Positions 7,754 to 16,789 are shown, counted from the stretch's first letter. The stretch: DNA of 32,914 bases from Maribacter sp. (GCA_022865355.1 JALHST010000028.1:1-32914), one strand, 5' to 3'. Made by a program: numbers and translations. The notes: generated from the sequence alone by a model not told the origin.

Positions 7754-7776
7754 AAAAACATTCACTGAATGTTTTT
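7754..7776. repeat. Hairpin: 10-bp stem, ACT loop
   Basis: AAAAACATTC and GAATGTTTTT are exact inverted copies around ACT, with a T-rich run on both strands after the stem, so it could terminate transcription in either direction. It lies between two blocks of opposite orientation, a sensible place for a bidirectional terminator, but a repeat origin is equally possible. Confidence 0.5.
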
Positions 7777-8133
7777 TAACGCTCCGTCCTGTTTCGATAA
7801 TGAAAGAAGTTGGTCATTGAAAGGGTGTAGTTGGTTGTTCTTCCTAAGGTAATAATTTATTAAGCCATTCAAGCATAAAGATTATGCAAGAATATTACGG
7901 GCAGATTGTCCAGAAAAGGGTCAGTGAGGAGAGTGAGGAGATGGAAAGGATTTCGAGAAAAGTCCGTTACTGCATATATTTGATTTTGTTGCCCTTATTT
8001 GGGACGAAATCGAACAATTATATGCGCGACTTCCGGTATTAAACCTATTTTAGCGCTACAGCGATCAAGGCGAGACGAAACGTCCCTTCTTTTAAGTGGA
8101 TCTTAGGCGAATCTTATAAAAACGACCAAACCT

Positions 8134-9045
8134 TTGAAAAAAATAGGTTTCCTACTACTGCTTTTTACCCTCTTTGGGAATGCCCAAGAATATGTCGACC
8201 TATTAAGAATAGGGTATGGACAAACCTTTGCCAATAATTTTGAAGGAAGCGATAACGGTACCCAGGTCACATCGCTCGAGGTCAACCTGACATTTCCGGT
8301 AGTCCTCAATAAAAATAACGCCCTGATCACCGGGCTTGCCTTTAGCGAAAATACCCTGCAATTGTATCCAAGTGTCGGCACCCTAGCGACCCCATTCTCC
8401 AATTTATATAGTACCACCTTAAAGCTAGGGCTGAGCACCACCTACAATGAGAAATGGAGCACCACCTTGGTCCTATTGCCAAAAATCGCCTCGGCGTATC
8501 GGCCTATTTCCAAGGAGGATTTCTATATAGGCGGAGTGGCCATTTTAAAACTTCAGAAAACCGAAAATCTCATCTACCGTTTTGGTATCTATACTTCCAC
8601 CGAGGCCTTTGGCTTCTTTACAACCCCGATTATTGGATGGTATTATTTGAGTCCCAATACTAGGTTTGAGATGGACATGTCCCTGCCGATCTCTGCCGAT
8701 CTTAATTATACCAAGGGCATACTGACCTACGGTTTTGACTATTTTGGGATTGGACGTAGTTTTAATATGCAGCAAGATGGCATGAAGAATTACGTGGATT
8801 TAAATTCACTGGAGTTTGCGAGTTATATCCAGTTGAATGCCTTGGAAAAAAGTGTCTTGTTGCGCGCTAAATTCGGGTATTCGAGCAACGATTATGAGGT
8901 GTATGCCCAAGGGGATAAAATAGATTTTGGTTTAACAGCATTCAGTTTCGGGGATGATCGGACCCAATTAAACCCGGACTTGAAAGGTGGCTTATTTCTG
9001 AAGTTTGAGGCGGTTTATAGGTTTCATCTGAAATCTGAAAAGTAA
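8134..9045 (+). CDS. DUF6268-type outer-membrane beta-barrel protein
   Basis: 303 aa. The TTG at 8134 is taken as start because an in-frame TAG lies close upstream and the next residues form a leader (KKIGFLLLLFTLFGNAQ). The mature chain is a barrel of roughly a dozen strands; motifs such as STTLKLGLSTTYNEKWS, TLVLLPKIAS, FYIGGVAILK, RFGIYTSTEAFGFF and MDMSLPISADLNY follow the Bacteroidota DUF6268 family, and the last strand is AVYRFHLK. Function is unknown. It is the first plus-strand gene of the region and is separated by 188 bp from the glycan cluster. The non-ATG start may lower expression. Confidence 0.75.
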   Translation: MKKIGFLLLLFTLFGNAQEYVDLLRIGYGQTFANNFEGSDNGTQVTSLEVNLTFPVVLNKNNALITGLAFSENTLQLYPSVGTLATPFSNLYSTTLKLGLSTTYNEKWSTTLVLLPKIASAYRPISKEDFYIGGVAILKLQKTENLIYRFGIYTSTEAFGFFTTPIIGWYYLSPNTRFEMDMSLPISADLNYTKGILTYGFDYFGIGRSFNMQQDGMKNYVDLNSLEFASYIQLNALEKSVLLRAKFGYSSNDYEVYAQGDKIDFGLTAFSFGDDRTQLNPDLKGGLFLKFEAVYRFHLKSEK

Positions 9046-9233
9046 ATCCTTGGCAGTGTCGTTATCCTGAATTTCTTGATCACAGGGGCTCGAATTTTTC
9101 ATAACCTTTACCGGCCCTGACGACAAATTTCAAATTTTAGGGTTTTCATTTTCATTTTTATGTAATTCTACGGGTTATCCACTATCTTGGTAGGTGGTAC
9201 TTGTTACCTATTGAGGAGGAACCCCAGAACCCT

Positions 9234-12026
9234 ATGAAACCAAAAATCTTAGTTACGGTTGTTTTAAGTTTTTTGCTGCTGCACGTACTGTCGGCACAGC
9301 AACTGAAAGCAATCGAATTTGGCCCAGGAAACCAGGAGATCACCGCCTTCCGGGATTCGGATAACGAATCGATTCCGCTAAAAATGCACCTACCGTTGGT
9401 CTCCTACGAAGTGAACGGCAGTCCATCTACTGCGGAGACCGTCTTGCAATTAGAAGTAATCCACCAAAACGATTTTTTACCGGGGTACAAGGCCATCCTC
9501 AAATTTACGAACACCTCCTCCGATACGCTTTCGCTTTCCAATGTGGTGCCCCTGGGCATAACCCATAAAGCGGCCTATATTACGGGCCTGGGCGACCACC
9601 CGCTTTCCCGTTCGCATCTCTTTCTGCCCGGAAAAGCGCCGATCAATTGCATCCTGCCCGACAATGCCTGGGAACTCGGGTATTCGGGTACTGTCCTGAA
9701 TTCAGAACTTTCCGTCTGTGCCCTGGTGCGCCGCGATGGGGAAAGTTTGGAAAACGCGACCAGAAAACGCTTTATGACGATCATTGCTCCGGGCGGTTCG
9801 GTTCGCTATGATCTCTACGCCGATTTCTATACCGGCGCCTGGCAGGAAGGGGTGCGCAAACTCTTCCAGGAACGCTATTTGTACGATGTGGCCGATTTTG
9901 ATGCGTCGCTCTACGAACGTCAAGACCTCCAATGGATCCGCCACGCCTATGTCATGCACCTCCTAATGGCCTGGGATAAAAATTTTTACGATGCGAGGCA
10001 GGAAAACTATACCCTCGACGCTTTTTTGGCCCGGGGGCAAAAACTGTATGGGGGCGATGATGTCATCGGACTCTGGCCTACCTGGCCCACCCTGGGGACG
10101 GATCAACGGAACCAGTTCGACCTGTATCGCGATCTTCCGGGCGGCCTGTCCAAAATCAAGGAAATGGGCGCTGTCATTAGAAAACAGGGGACCGTTTTCT
10201 TTCTCTCCTTCAATCCCTGGGACGAGAGCACCCGGGAAGAGGATCCCATGGCGGGATTGGCGTATTTGCTCCGGGAGACCGATGCCGATGGGGTGGTGCT
10301 CGATACCCGGGGGGCCTCCAACAAGGAATTTCAAGCCGCCGCCGATGGCGTCAAAAAAGGGGTGATCATGTACAGCGAAGGGATGGCCGTGCCCAAGGAC
10401 ATGCAGGGCATCGTGGCCGGGCGGGTGCACAACGCCCTGTATTATCCGCCCTTATTAAACCTCAATAAATTCATTAAACCCGACTTTGCCATCTTTCGCG
10501 TTGCGGAGCTGTATAAGGAACCCATCCAACGCGAATTCGCCGTGGCATTTTTTAATGGCTATGGCACCGAACTGAACATCTTTCAGCCCGGGCAGCCCGC
10601 CTGGGTAAAAGAACAATACAACTATTTGGGGCGGACCAGCCGCATCTTACGCGAAAACTCCCCCAACTTTAACGCCAAAGCGTATACCCCCTTAGTCCCC
10701 ACGTTGCGTGACAGCATTTATGTGAACCAATGGCCTTTGGGCGAAAAAACGCTCTATACGGTCTTCAGTTTGATCCCCGAGGGATTTAAAGGCCCCTTGT
10801 TCGCCGTAGAAAAGGATGCCGCCCATCATTTTGTGGACCTTTGGCACCATACGGAACTCGAACCCATTCAAATGGACGGTAAACTGTACGTGGAGGTGGA
10901 AACCGACGCCTTTAACCAAACATATTTGGGCACCAACAACGAAGGGGAAGTCGATTGCATCGCCCGCCTGCCAAAGATCCTAACCTCCTCACTCACCAAT
11001 GATGTTCTGCAGGTTTTGACTTCCCAAGGCGATCGTATCAAAATCTGGGCGGGGCCCCCGGCCTATGATACAACCCCGCTAGAACTAGCCGCTGGCACGC
11101 ATTCCCTACCCTTGTTGGACCATTTTGGGCGCTACGAGGGGAAATTCATACTACAACTCTTCGAAAAGGGGATTTTGTTGGATGAGAACATCGTTGAGGT
11201 ACAACCCGGAACGCCCCGTTTAGCGAGTCGTGTCGTGAAAACGAATACCAGCGCAAAGGTCAAGGGCATGGTAAGGATTCCCGCAGGCAGCTTTATCTTT
11301 AAAACGACCCATGGGGATGGCTTTATTCCCTATCCCGATTTTCAGCAGGGAAAGTCCTTTCAAATGGACGCCTTTTTGATGGACAAACACCCGGTGACGA
11401 ATGCGGAGTTTAAAGCCTTCATGGAGCAAAGCGGCTATCGCACAACCGACACGGCCAATTTTTTGAAACATTGGGAAAACGGCGCGCCACCAATGGGGCA
11501 GGAAAATTTTCCGGTGGTCTATGTAAGTTATGAGGATGCCCAAGCCTATGCCGAATGGGCAAAAAAAAGGTTGCCCACCGAACTGGAATGGCAATATGCG
11601 GCACAGACCTCCGATGGGCGCGAATGGCCTTGGTCAAAAAATACCAAAAACATCCATCGGGAGGCCGAGGCGATTACCGAGACCTTGACCACCTATAAGA
11701 TCAAGGGCATCGATCCCCAATTTTGTAACTTGGGGAACGGGATTCCGGATCCGGTAGGCAGCCATCCCAAAGGGGCGAATCCGTTTGGCCTCGAGGATCT
11801 GGTCGGTTCGGTCTGGCAACTGACCAACGACTCTTACAAAAGCGGGTCGTACGACTATATCATCATGAAGGGGGGCTCCTATTACAATCCTTCTTCGAGT
11901 TGGTGGTACGTGCAGGGCGGGCCGCGGGAATTGAACTATCGGGAACATTTGTTGCGGGTGTCCCAAGGATTCGAACGGAATGCCACCGTCGGGTTTCGCT
12001 GCGTCAAAGATCTGGAGCAAAAATAA
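9234..12026 (+). CDS. Secreted glycosidase-like protein with C-terminal FGE-sulfatase-like domain
   Basis: 930 aa from the ATG at 9234, chosen over an in-frame TTG at 9201 because it starts directly at a leader (MKPKILVTVVLSFLLLHVLSAQ). Residues ~25-220 look beta-rich. Residues ~240-480 resemble a TIM-barrel hydrolase: WPTWPTLGTDQRNQF, then GVVLDTRGAS (Asp357) and VIMYSEGM (Glu382), plausible nucleophile and acid/base. Residues ~679-927 are an FGE-sulfatase (SUMF1-type, PF03781) fold: MVRIPAGSF, MDKHPVTNAEF, RLPTELEWQYAA, GLEDLVGSVWQLTND, KGGSYYNPSS, VGFRC. The two catalytic cysteines of true formylglycine-generating enzymes (GGSxxC....C) are replaced by Asn885 and Trp890, so modification of sulfatases is unlikely and a binding or structural role is inferred. 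The GH127 gene follows after 29 bp, probably in one operon. Unusually GC-rich. Confidence 0.75.
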   Translation: MKPKILVTVVLSFLLLHVLSAQQLKAIEFGPGNQEITAFRDSDNESIPLKMHLPLVSYEVNGSPSTAETVLQLEVIHQNDFLPGYKAILKFTNTSSDTLSLSNVVPLGITHKAAYITGLGDHPLSRSHLFLPGKAPINCILPDNAWELGYSGTVLNSELSVCALVRRDGESLENATRKRFMTIIAPGGSVRYDLYADFYTGAWQEGVRKLFQERYLYDVADFDASLYERQDLQWIRHAYVMHLLMAWDKNFYDARQENYTLDAFLARGQKLYGGDDVIGLWPTWPTLGTDQRNQFDLYRDLPGGLSKIKEMGAVIRKQGTVFFLSFNPWDESTREEDPMAGLAYLLRETDADGVVLDTRGASNKEFQAAADGVKKGVIMYSEGMAVPKDMQGIVAGRVHNALYYPPLLNLNKFIKPDFAIFRVAELYKEPIQREFAVAFFNGYGTELNIFQPGQPAWVKEQYNYLGRTSRILRENSPNFNAKAYTPLVPTLRDSIYVNQWPLGEKTLYTVFSLIPEGFKGPLFAVEKDAAHHFVDLWHHTELEPIQMDGKLYVEVETDAFNQTYLGTNNEGEVDCIARLPKILTSSLTNDVLQVLTSQGDRIKIWAGPPAYDTTPLELAAGTHSLPLLDHFGRYEGKFILQLFEKGILLDENIVEVQPGTPRLASRVVKTNTSAKVKGMVRIPAGSFIFKTTHGDGFIPYPDFQQGKSFQMDAFLMDKHPVTNAEFKAFMEQSGYRTTDTANFLKHWENGAPPMGQENFPVVYVSYEDAQAYAEWAKKRLPTELEWQYAAQTSDGREWPWSKNTKNIHREAEAITETLTTYKIKGIDPQFCNLGNGIPDPVGSHPKGANPFGLEDLVGSVWQLTNDSYKSGSYDYIIMKGGSYYNPSSSWWYVQGGPRELNYREHLLRVSQGFERNATVGFRCVKDLEQK

Positions 12027-12055
12027 AGGGCCATGGATTTAAAATTGGACTACGA

Positions 12056-14134
12056 ATGATTACAATACAAAAGTTAGGGCTGGTGCTGGGTGTGGGGATG
12101 GTGCTATTAAGCTGCGAGCCCAAAAAAGAGAATATTAGCAAAGAAGGTGTCGCAAAGGCACAGGTCCTTATCCCCGTCCCCTTTAATGAAGTCGAAGTGG
12201 AGGATGATTTTTGGCTGCCCCGGTTGCGGACGCAAAAGGAGACCTTGGTGCCCTTCGCCTTGGACAAGACCCGGCCCGCGGTCGAAAACCTGGCCAAGAC
12301 GGCCAAGTTTTTACAGGGCGATACCACCGACCTGCCCTTCCCCCATCGCTATATCGCCTCGGATCTGTACAAGGTGATGGAAGGGGCCGCCCTATTACTC
12401 CGGCAGAATCCGGATCCGCAGCTGGAAAAACGCATGGACAGTATCATTGCCATCATTGGCCACGCCCAAAAGGCCGATGGCTACCTGTATGAGGCGCACA
12501 TTACCGGGGTATCCAAAAATGCCGAACACTGGGGTGGGGCCGGCATGGGCGACAAACCCTATTCCTGGGTGCTGCACAGCCACGAACTCTACGATATGGG
12601 GCATATGTACGAGGCCGCCATCGCCTATTACCAGGCGACGGGGAAGGACGCCTGGCTGAAGATCGCCGAAAAAAGCGCCCAACATATCAACCAGGTGTTT
12701 TTTGAAGGGGATCCAAATTACAACGGCGGAAAGCCCGTCAACCAGGCCCCGGGCCATGAGGAACTCGAACTGGCCCTGGTAAAACTGTACCGGGTTACGG
12801 GAAACGCACTTTATCTACAGATGGCAAAAAAGTTTTTGGATATCCGCGGGAAGACGTTCAAACCGGAAGGTGAAGATGAGATGTCCCCCGAATATTCCCA
12901 GCAGCACAAGCCGGTGGCCGAACAGGACAAGGCAGTGGGCCACGCCGTACGGGCCGCCTACCTCTATTCGGGCATGGCCGATGTGGCCGCCTTGACGGGG
13001 ACCCATGAATATGACCACGCGTTGGAGTCCATTTGGGAGGACATCACCGATACCAAGATGCACATTACAGGTGGACTCGGAGCGGTGCGGGGCATCGAGG
13101 GCTTTGGGCCCGCCTATGAGCTGCCGAATGCCGAAGCCTATGACGAGACCTGTGCGGCCGTGGGCAATGTGTTCTTTAATTATCGGATGTTCCTATTGAC
13201 GAAGGAGTCCCGCTTTATGGACGTGGCCGAAGTGGCCTTGTTCAACAACGCCCTGGCCGGGGTTAATCTCGCCGGAAACGAATTCTTTTATGTGAATCCG
13301 TTGGAGGCCGATGGCATCACTCCCTTCAATCAGGGAAAAGCCGGGCGCGCCCCCTGGTTCGGCACGGCCTGTTGCCCTTCGAACATCGCCCGCCTGCTGC
13401 CACAGGTTTCGGGAATGATGTACTCGTATGACCAAAATGAAATCTATGCGACTTTATACGCCAGCAGTACGACGACCCTGCCGCTCCAAGGTGGAAAGGT
13501 AGCGATCCGCGAGCGAACAGGCTACCCTTTTAACGAACAGGTAGCGTTTGAAGTATCGCCCGAAAAGGAGCAACATTTTACGCTTAAGCTACGAATACCC
13601 ACTTGGGCCCAGGGGCAATTCGTGCCCGGGGCACTCTACCAATATGTCAACAAAGGTGAACGGAATTGGGAAGTAAAGATCAACGGTGAGCAGATTTTGG
13701 CACCTTTGGAAAACGGCTTTGCGGTACTCGACCGAACCTGGAAACCGGGGGATGAGGTGTTGTTAACGCTGCCCATGCCGGTACGCTTTAATACGGCCCT
13801 CGCTGCGGTGGAAGCCGATCGGGGACGGGTGGCCGTGACCAAAGGGCCTTTGGTGTATAGTGCCGAGGGGGTGGACAATGACGGACCCGTACAGCGGCTG
13901 TTTTTGGACGATCTGGCGCAAGCGGATCCCAAGACCGAATCCATCGTGGAGGGTGTTTTAAAGGATATCCCCCGAATTTCCCTGCAAGGAAAAATCAAGG
14001 ATGCGAAGGGGATTCGAACGCAGGAGATACGCCTGAAACCTTACTACGCCTGGGACAACCGCGGGGATACCTCGATGCTGGTCTGGTTTCCGACCACCTC
14101 CGAGATGGTGGAGGAAGTAGGCAGTGTTCAGTAG
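12056..14134 (+). CDS. GH127-family beta-L-arabinofuranosidase-like lipoprotein
   Basis: 692 aa starting at the ATG at 12056; the frame is open further upstream but overlaps the previous gene without a start-like sequence. The leader MITIQKLGLVLGVGMVLLSC carries a lipobox with Cys20. The rest is a (alpha/alpha)6 barrel plus C-terminal beta-sandwiches of the GH127 (DUF1680) family. Key residues of the zinc-thiolate site are present: Glu348 (RGIEGFG, acid/base position), Glu364 and Cys366 (YDETCAAVG), Cys439 and Cys440 (TACCPSN; Cys439 matches the nucleophile of HypBA1). It should release terminal L-arabinofuranose, or a related furanose, from glycans at the cell surface. The last codons and the TAG stop lie inside a heptamer repeat tract that continues into the spacer. 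Confidence 0.88.
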   Translation: MITIQKLGLVLGVGMVLLSCEPKKENISKEGVAKAQVLIPVPFNEVEVEDDFWLPRLRTQKETLVPFALDKTRPAVENLAKTAKFLQGDTTDLPFPHRYIASDLYKVMEGAALLLRQNPDPQLEKRMDSIIAIIGHAQKADGYLYEAHITGVSKNAEHWGGAGMGDKPYSWVLHSHELYDMGHMYEAAIAYYQATGKDAWLKIAEKSAQHINQVFFEGDPNYNGGKPVNQAPGHEELELALVKLYRVTGNALYLQMAKKFLDIRGKTFKPEGEDEMSPEYSQQHKPVAEQDKAVGHAVRAAYLYSGMADVAALTGTHEYDHALESIWEDITDTKMHITGGLGAVRGIEGFGPAYELPNAEAYDETCAAVGNVFFNYRMFLLTKESRFMDVAEVALFNNALAGVNLAGNEFFYVNPLEADGITPFNQGKAGRAPWFGTACCPSNIARLLPQVSGMMYSYDQNEIYATLYASSTTTLPLQGGKVAIRERTGYPFNEQVAFEVSPEKEQHFTLKLRIPTWAQGQFVPGALYQYVNKGERNWEVKINGEQILAPLENGFAVLDRTWKPGDEVLLTLPMPVRFNTALAAVEADRGRVAVTKGPLVYSAEGVDNDGPVQRLFLDDLAQADPKTESIVEGVLKDIPRISLQGKIKDAKGIRTQEIRLKPYYAWDNRGDTSMLVWFPTTSEMVEEVGSVQ

Positions 14135-14210
14135 GCAGTAATCAGTAAGCAGTGTGCAGTGTGCAGTAATCAGTAATCAGTAAACAGTGAACAATAAACA
14201 ATGAATAATG
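14117..14210. repeat. Heptamer repeat tract 1 (CAGTAAT/CAGTAAG/CAATGAA)
   Basis: About 13 imperfect 7-bp units of the form CARTRNN (CAGTAAT, CAGTAAG, CAGTGTG, CAGTAAA, CAGTGAA, CAATAAA). The tract begins within the last six codons of the GH127 gene and provides its TAG stop. Unit length 7 is not a multiple of three, so gain or loss of units here would alter the C-terminus. Confidence 0.85.
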
Positions 14211-14246
14211 ACGTCATCACGAGGAGGCACGACGAAGTGATTTGAT
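14211..14246. repeat. Extragenic palindrome of the GTCATnnCGAGGAGG type
   Basis: The segment starts ACGTCATCACGAGGAGG and contains ATCAC...GTGAT as inverted arms, followed by TTGAT. It resembles the widespread bacterial intergenic repeat 'GTCATTGCGAGGAGG..CGACGAAGCAATC', with TCAC/GTGA replacing TTGC/GCAA by compensated changes, which supports selection or origin as a hairpin. Confidence 0.6.
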
Positions 14247-14301
14247 TCTTTGGGACACAAGCTTCAAAAACTGACGTACGATACAATTAAAAAACGAGAG
14301 G

Positions 14302-14336
14302 CCCTCCCCTCCTTAGAGGGGATTGAGGGGTGGGTA
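14302..14336. repeat. Half copy of the 170-bp inverted-repeat element
   Basis: CCCTCCCCTCCTTAGAGGGG followed by ATTGAGGGGTGGGTA matches one end of the elements at 19450-19617 and 22286-22455. Only this terminal repeat is present; the central ~100 bp and other end are missing. Confidence 0.7.
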
Positions 14337-14340
14337 GATG

Positions 14341-14416
14341 CAGTAATCAGTAAGCAGTGAACAGTAGGCAGTGATCAGTATGCAGTAATCACTAATCAGT
14401 AAGCAGTTAGCAGTAA
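14341..14416. repeat. Heptamer repeat tract 2
   Basis: About 11 imperfect 7-bp units (CAGTAAT, CAGTAAG, CAGTGAA, CAGTAGG, CAGTGAT, CAGTATG). The tract ends 16 bp before the ATG of the second GH127-type gene, so its length sets the spacing of any promoter to that start. Confidence 0.85.
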
Positions 14417-14432
14417 CCCTATAACCCCTAAT

Positions 14433-16658
14433 ATGAAAATAACGATAGAACCCTCCGCATTAACATCCATCACAAAATCGGTAATGGGGCTCCTATGCCT
14501 ATTAGTACTGGCCTGCGGGACCAAAAACGAAGATCCGGCCCAAAGAATTAGCGTGGTAGACATCCCGGATACATCGGCTACCGATGCCTATTACGTCAGC
14601 AATCGGGTACCCTTGAAACCGAGTGTCCTGATCAAATTGCCGGTGGGGGCGGTACGGCCCGAGGGCTGGTTAAAGGAATATTTGGTGAGGCAAAAAAACG
14701 GACTTACCGGGAATCTCGGGAATATCAGTGCCTGGCTTCAAAAGGACAACAACGCCTGGCTGAGTCCGGACGGGCAAGGTGAATGGGGCTGGGAGGAAGT
14801 GCCTTATTGGTTAAAAGGCTACGCCAATATCGGCTATATTTTGCAGGATACGGCGATGATAAAAGAGGCCAGGATCTGGATCGAAGGCGCTTTGAACAGC
14901 CAGCAGCCTGACGGCTTTTTCGGACCCTCCCTTGCCTGGGAGAGCTATACCTCCGATGAAAACAGGACAGCGGAGCGCCTAGCCGAAAAACTCAAAAAAC
15001 GCGATTACTGGCCGAACATGATCATGCTCTACTGCCTGCAATCGTACTATGAATATTCGGGGGATCCGCGGGTGATCGCCCTGATGACCAAGTATTTCAA
15101 ATACCAGCTGAGCGTGCCCGACGAGGATTTCTTATCGGAAGTGCAGTATTGGCAACGCATCCGCGGGGGCGATAATCTGCACAGTGTGTTGTGGCTCTAC
15201 AACCATACCGGGGAACCCTGGCTGCTCGATTTGGCCGAAAAGGTGCACCGCAATACGGCGCCTTGGAGCAAGCGGGGGAATGCCTTGGCCGATATTGGCA
15301 ACCACAAGGAAATACGGGAAGGGATGGAATGGCCCGCTTGGTACGGGGATTTGATCGATTGGCACAATGTGAACGTGGCACAGGGGTTTCGGGAGCCGGC
15401 CCAGTACTATTTACTCAGCGGGGATCCAAAAGATCTACAGGCCACCTATGACGATTTTAAGATCGTGCGGGACCATTTCGGGCAGGTGCCCGGGGGCATG
15501 TTCGGGGCCGACGAGAACAGTCGCCCGGGCTATGCCGATCCCCGGCAGGGGGTGGAGACCTGCGGCATGGTCGAGCAGATGAACTCCGACGAACATTTGT
15601 TGCGCATTACCGGCGATATCTTTTGGGCCGACCATGCCGAGGAGGTGGCCTTTAATACCTACCCGGCGGCCGTGGCCCCCGATTTTCGAAGCCTGCGGTA
15701 CATTACCAGCCCGAATATGGTGCTGAACGACAACAAAGACCATAGTCCGGGGATTGACAACCCGGGGCCCTATCTGATGATGAACCCCTTTAGTTCGCGC
15801 TGTTGCCAGCACAACCACGCCCAGGGCTGGCCCTATTTTGCCGAAAATCTGTGGATGGCCACCCCCGACAACGGCCTGGCGGCGGTGCTCTATGCCGCCA
15901 ATACGGTGACCGCCAAAGTAGGCGAAGGCGCTGAGGTAACTATTACCACTACTACCCATTACCCTTTTGAGGATCAGATGAATTTTGAGATCGGGCTGGA
16001 AGCGCCCAGTAGCTTTCCCTTGTATTTTCGCATTCCGGGGTGGGCGAAGTCCGCGTTGCTCATGATCAATGGGCAAGAAGTGGAAGCAAGTCCGCAAGCC
16101 GGGAAGTATGTGCGGATCGAACGGGCATGGCAAAACGGGGACAAGATAGAATTGCAATTGCCCATGGAAATCAGCGTTCGTACCTGGGCCGCCAACAAGC
16201 ATAGTGTCAGTGTCGATTACGGGCCTTTGACCTTTTCGTTAAAGATCGGGGAGGACTATGTAAAAACGGGTACCGCCGAAAATGTGCAGCACGATTCGAA
16301 ATGGCAAAAGGGGGCCGACGTCACCGCCTGGCCGTCGTATGAGATCCACCCGACCACGGCCTGGAACTATGGCCTGGTGTTACACCAAGACCCCGCCACT
16401 TCTTTTACTATCCAGAAACGACTCTGGCCAGCAGATGATTTTCCCTTCACCCCGGAAAGCGTGCCCCTAATTATGACGGCCCAGGCCAAAAAAATCCTGG
16501 AGTGGCAGCTGGACCCATACGGCCTCGTAGGCGAACTGATGGAAAGTCCGGTCGTCTCCGAAGAACCCGTAGAAACCGTGGAGCTGATCCCCATGGGGGC
16601 CGCGAGGTTGCGGATCTCTGCGTTTCCGGTGGTTGAGAGTAAGGTATTGGGGAATTGA
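14433..16658 (+). CDS. GH127-superfamily glycoside hydrolase lipoprotein (second copy type)
   Basis: 741 aa. The leader ends at a lipobox, VLAC, with Cys28. The N-terminal part (PEGWLKEYLVRQKNGLTGNL) and the whole fold follow a long-chain branch of the GH127/GH146 (DUF1680) superfamily, clearly different from the preceding gene. Metal and catalytic positions are conserved: Glu375 and Cys377 (GVETCGMVEQMNSDE), Cys457 and Cys458 (SRCCQHNHAQGW), and Glu361 (GADENS) as likely acid/base. C-terminal beta-sandwich motifs include FPLYFRIPGWAKSA and YGPLTFSLKIG. It probably acts with the preceding hydrolase on L-arabinofuranose-rich or related glycans. The exact linkage cannot be read from sequence. 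It is separated from the first by 298 bp of repeats, so it may have its own promoter. Confidence 0.85.
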   Translation: MKITIEPSALTSITKSVMGLLCLLVLACGTKNEDPAQRISVVDIPDTSATDAYYVSNRVPLKPSVLIKLPVGAVRPEGWLKEYLVRQKNGLTGNLGNISAWLQKDNNAWLSPDGQGEWGWEEVPYWLKGYANIGYILQDTAMIKEARIWIEGALNSQQPDGFFGPSLAWESYTSDENRTAERLAEKLKKRDYWPNMIMLYCLQSYYEYSGDPRVIALMTKYFKYQLSVPDEDFLSEVQYWQRIRGGDNLHSVLWLYNHTGEPWLLDLAEKVHRNTAPWSKRGNALADIGNHKEIREGMEWPAWYGDLIDWHNVNVAQGFREPAQYYLLSGDPKDLQATYDDFKIVRDHFGQVPGGMFGADENSRPGYADPRQGVETCGMVEQMNSDEHLLRITGDIFWADHAEEVAFNTYPAAVAPDFRSLRYITSPNMVLNDNKDHSPGIDNPGPYLMMNPFSSRCCQHNHAQGWPYFAENLWMATPDNGLAAVLYAANTVTAKVGEGAEVTITTTTHYPFEDQMNFEIGLEAPSSFPLYFRIPGWAKSALLMINGQEVEASPQAGKYVRIERAWQNGDKIELQLPMEISVRTWAANKHSVSVDYGPLTFSLKIGEDYVKTGTAENVQHDSKWQKGADVTAWPSYEIHPTTAWNYGLVLHQDPATSFTIQKRLWPADDFPFTPESVPLIMTAQAKKILEWQLDPYGLVGELMESPVVSEEPVETVELIPMGAARLRISAFPVVESKVLGN

Positions 16659-16789
16659 AAAATTATAGGATGGGGTTGGGGAAATAGGACAGGGGGGAGA
16701 TATGGAGGATCCTGAAAAGATCTAAATAATGGTTTGGCTAAACTGCGTTTTAATCAAGTTTAGGTTGTGATAGTTTTAATTTTTCCTAT

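Larger units (their letters stand above)
7628..8133. other. 506-bp repeat-rich gap at the boundary of two blocks
   Basis: This interval separates the AT-rich debris block from the plus-strand barrel gene. It contains a palindrome (7681-7698) and a hairpin (7754-7776), listed separately. The stretch 7640-7790 looks like a dispersed intergenic repeat rather than a gene. A 52-codon plus-strand frame (7884-8042) has no recognisable features. Base composition changes markedly across this gap. Confidence 0.5.

Noticed and set aside
7505-7765. 86-aa ORF as a gene
   Set aside because: Only the last 40 codons are protein-like (DUF6090 head); the first 46 are translation of a palindrome-bearing repeat.
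7884-8042. 52-codon plus-strand ORF
   Set aside because: It has no leader, motif or family resemblance and lies in repeat-rich DNA.
9190-9212. TAGGTGGTACTTGTTACCTA as an operator for the glycan operon
   Set aside because: Only five outer base pairs are symmetrical, with several mismatches inside; insufficient for a call.
14117-14416. Repeat tracts considered as a CRISPR array
   Set aside because: Units are 7 bp, contiguous and imperfect, with no unique spacers of constant length and no cas genes nearby.
9575-16594. Many long antisense and alternate-frame ORFs across the FGE-like and GH127 genes (for example 15435-16202, minus strand)
   Set aside because: They arise from the high GC content of the real genes, lack leaders or motifs and overlap clearly supported coding sequence.
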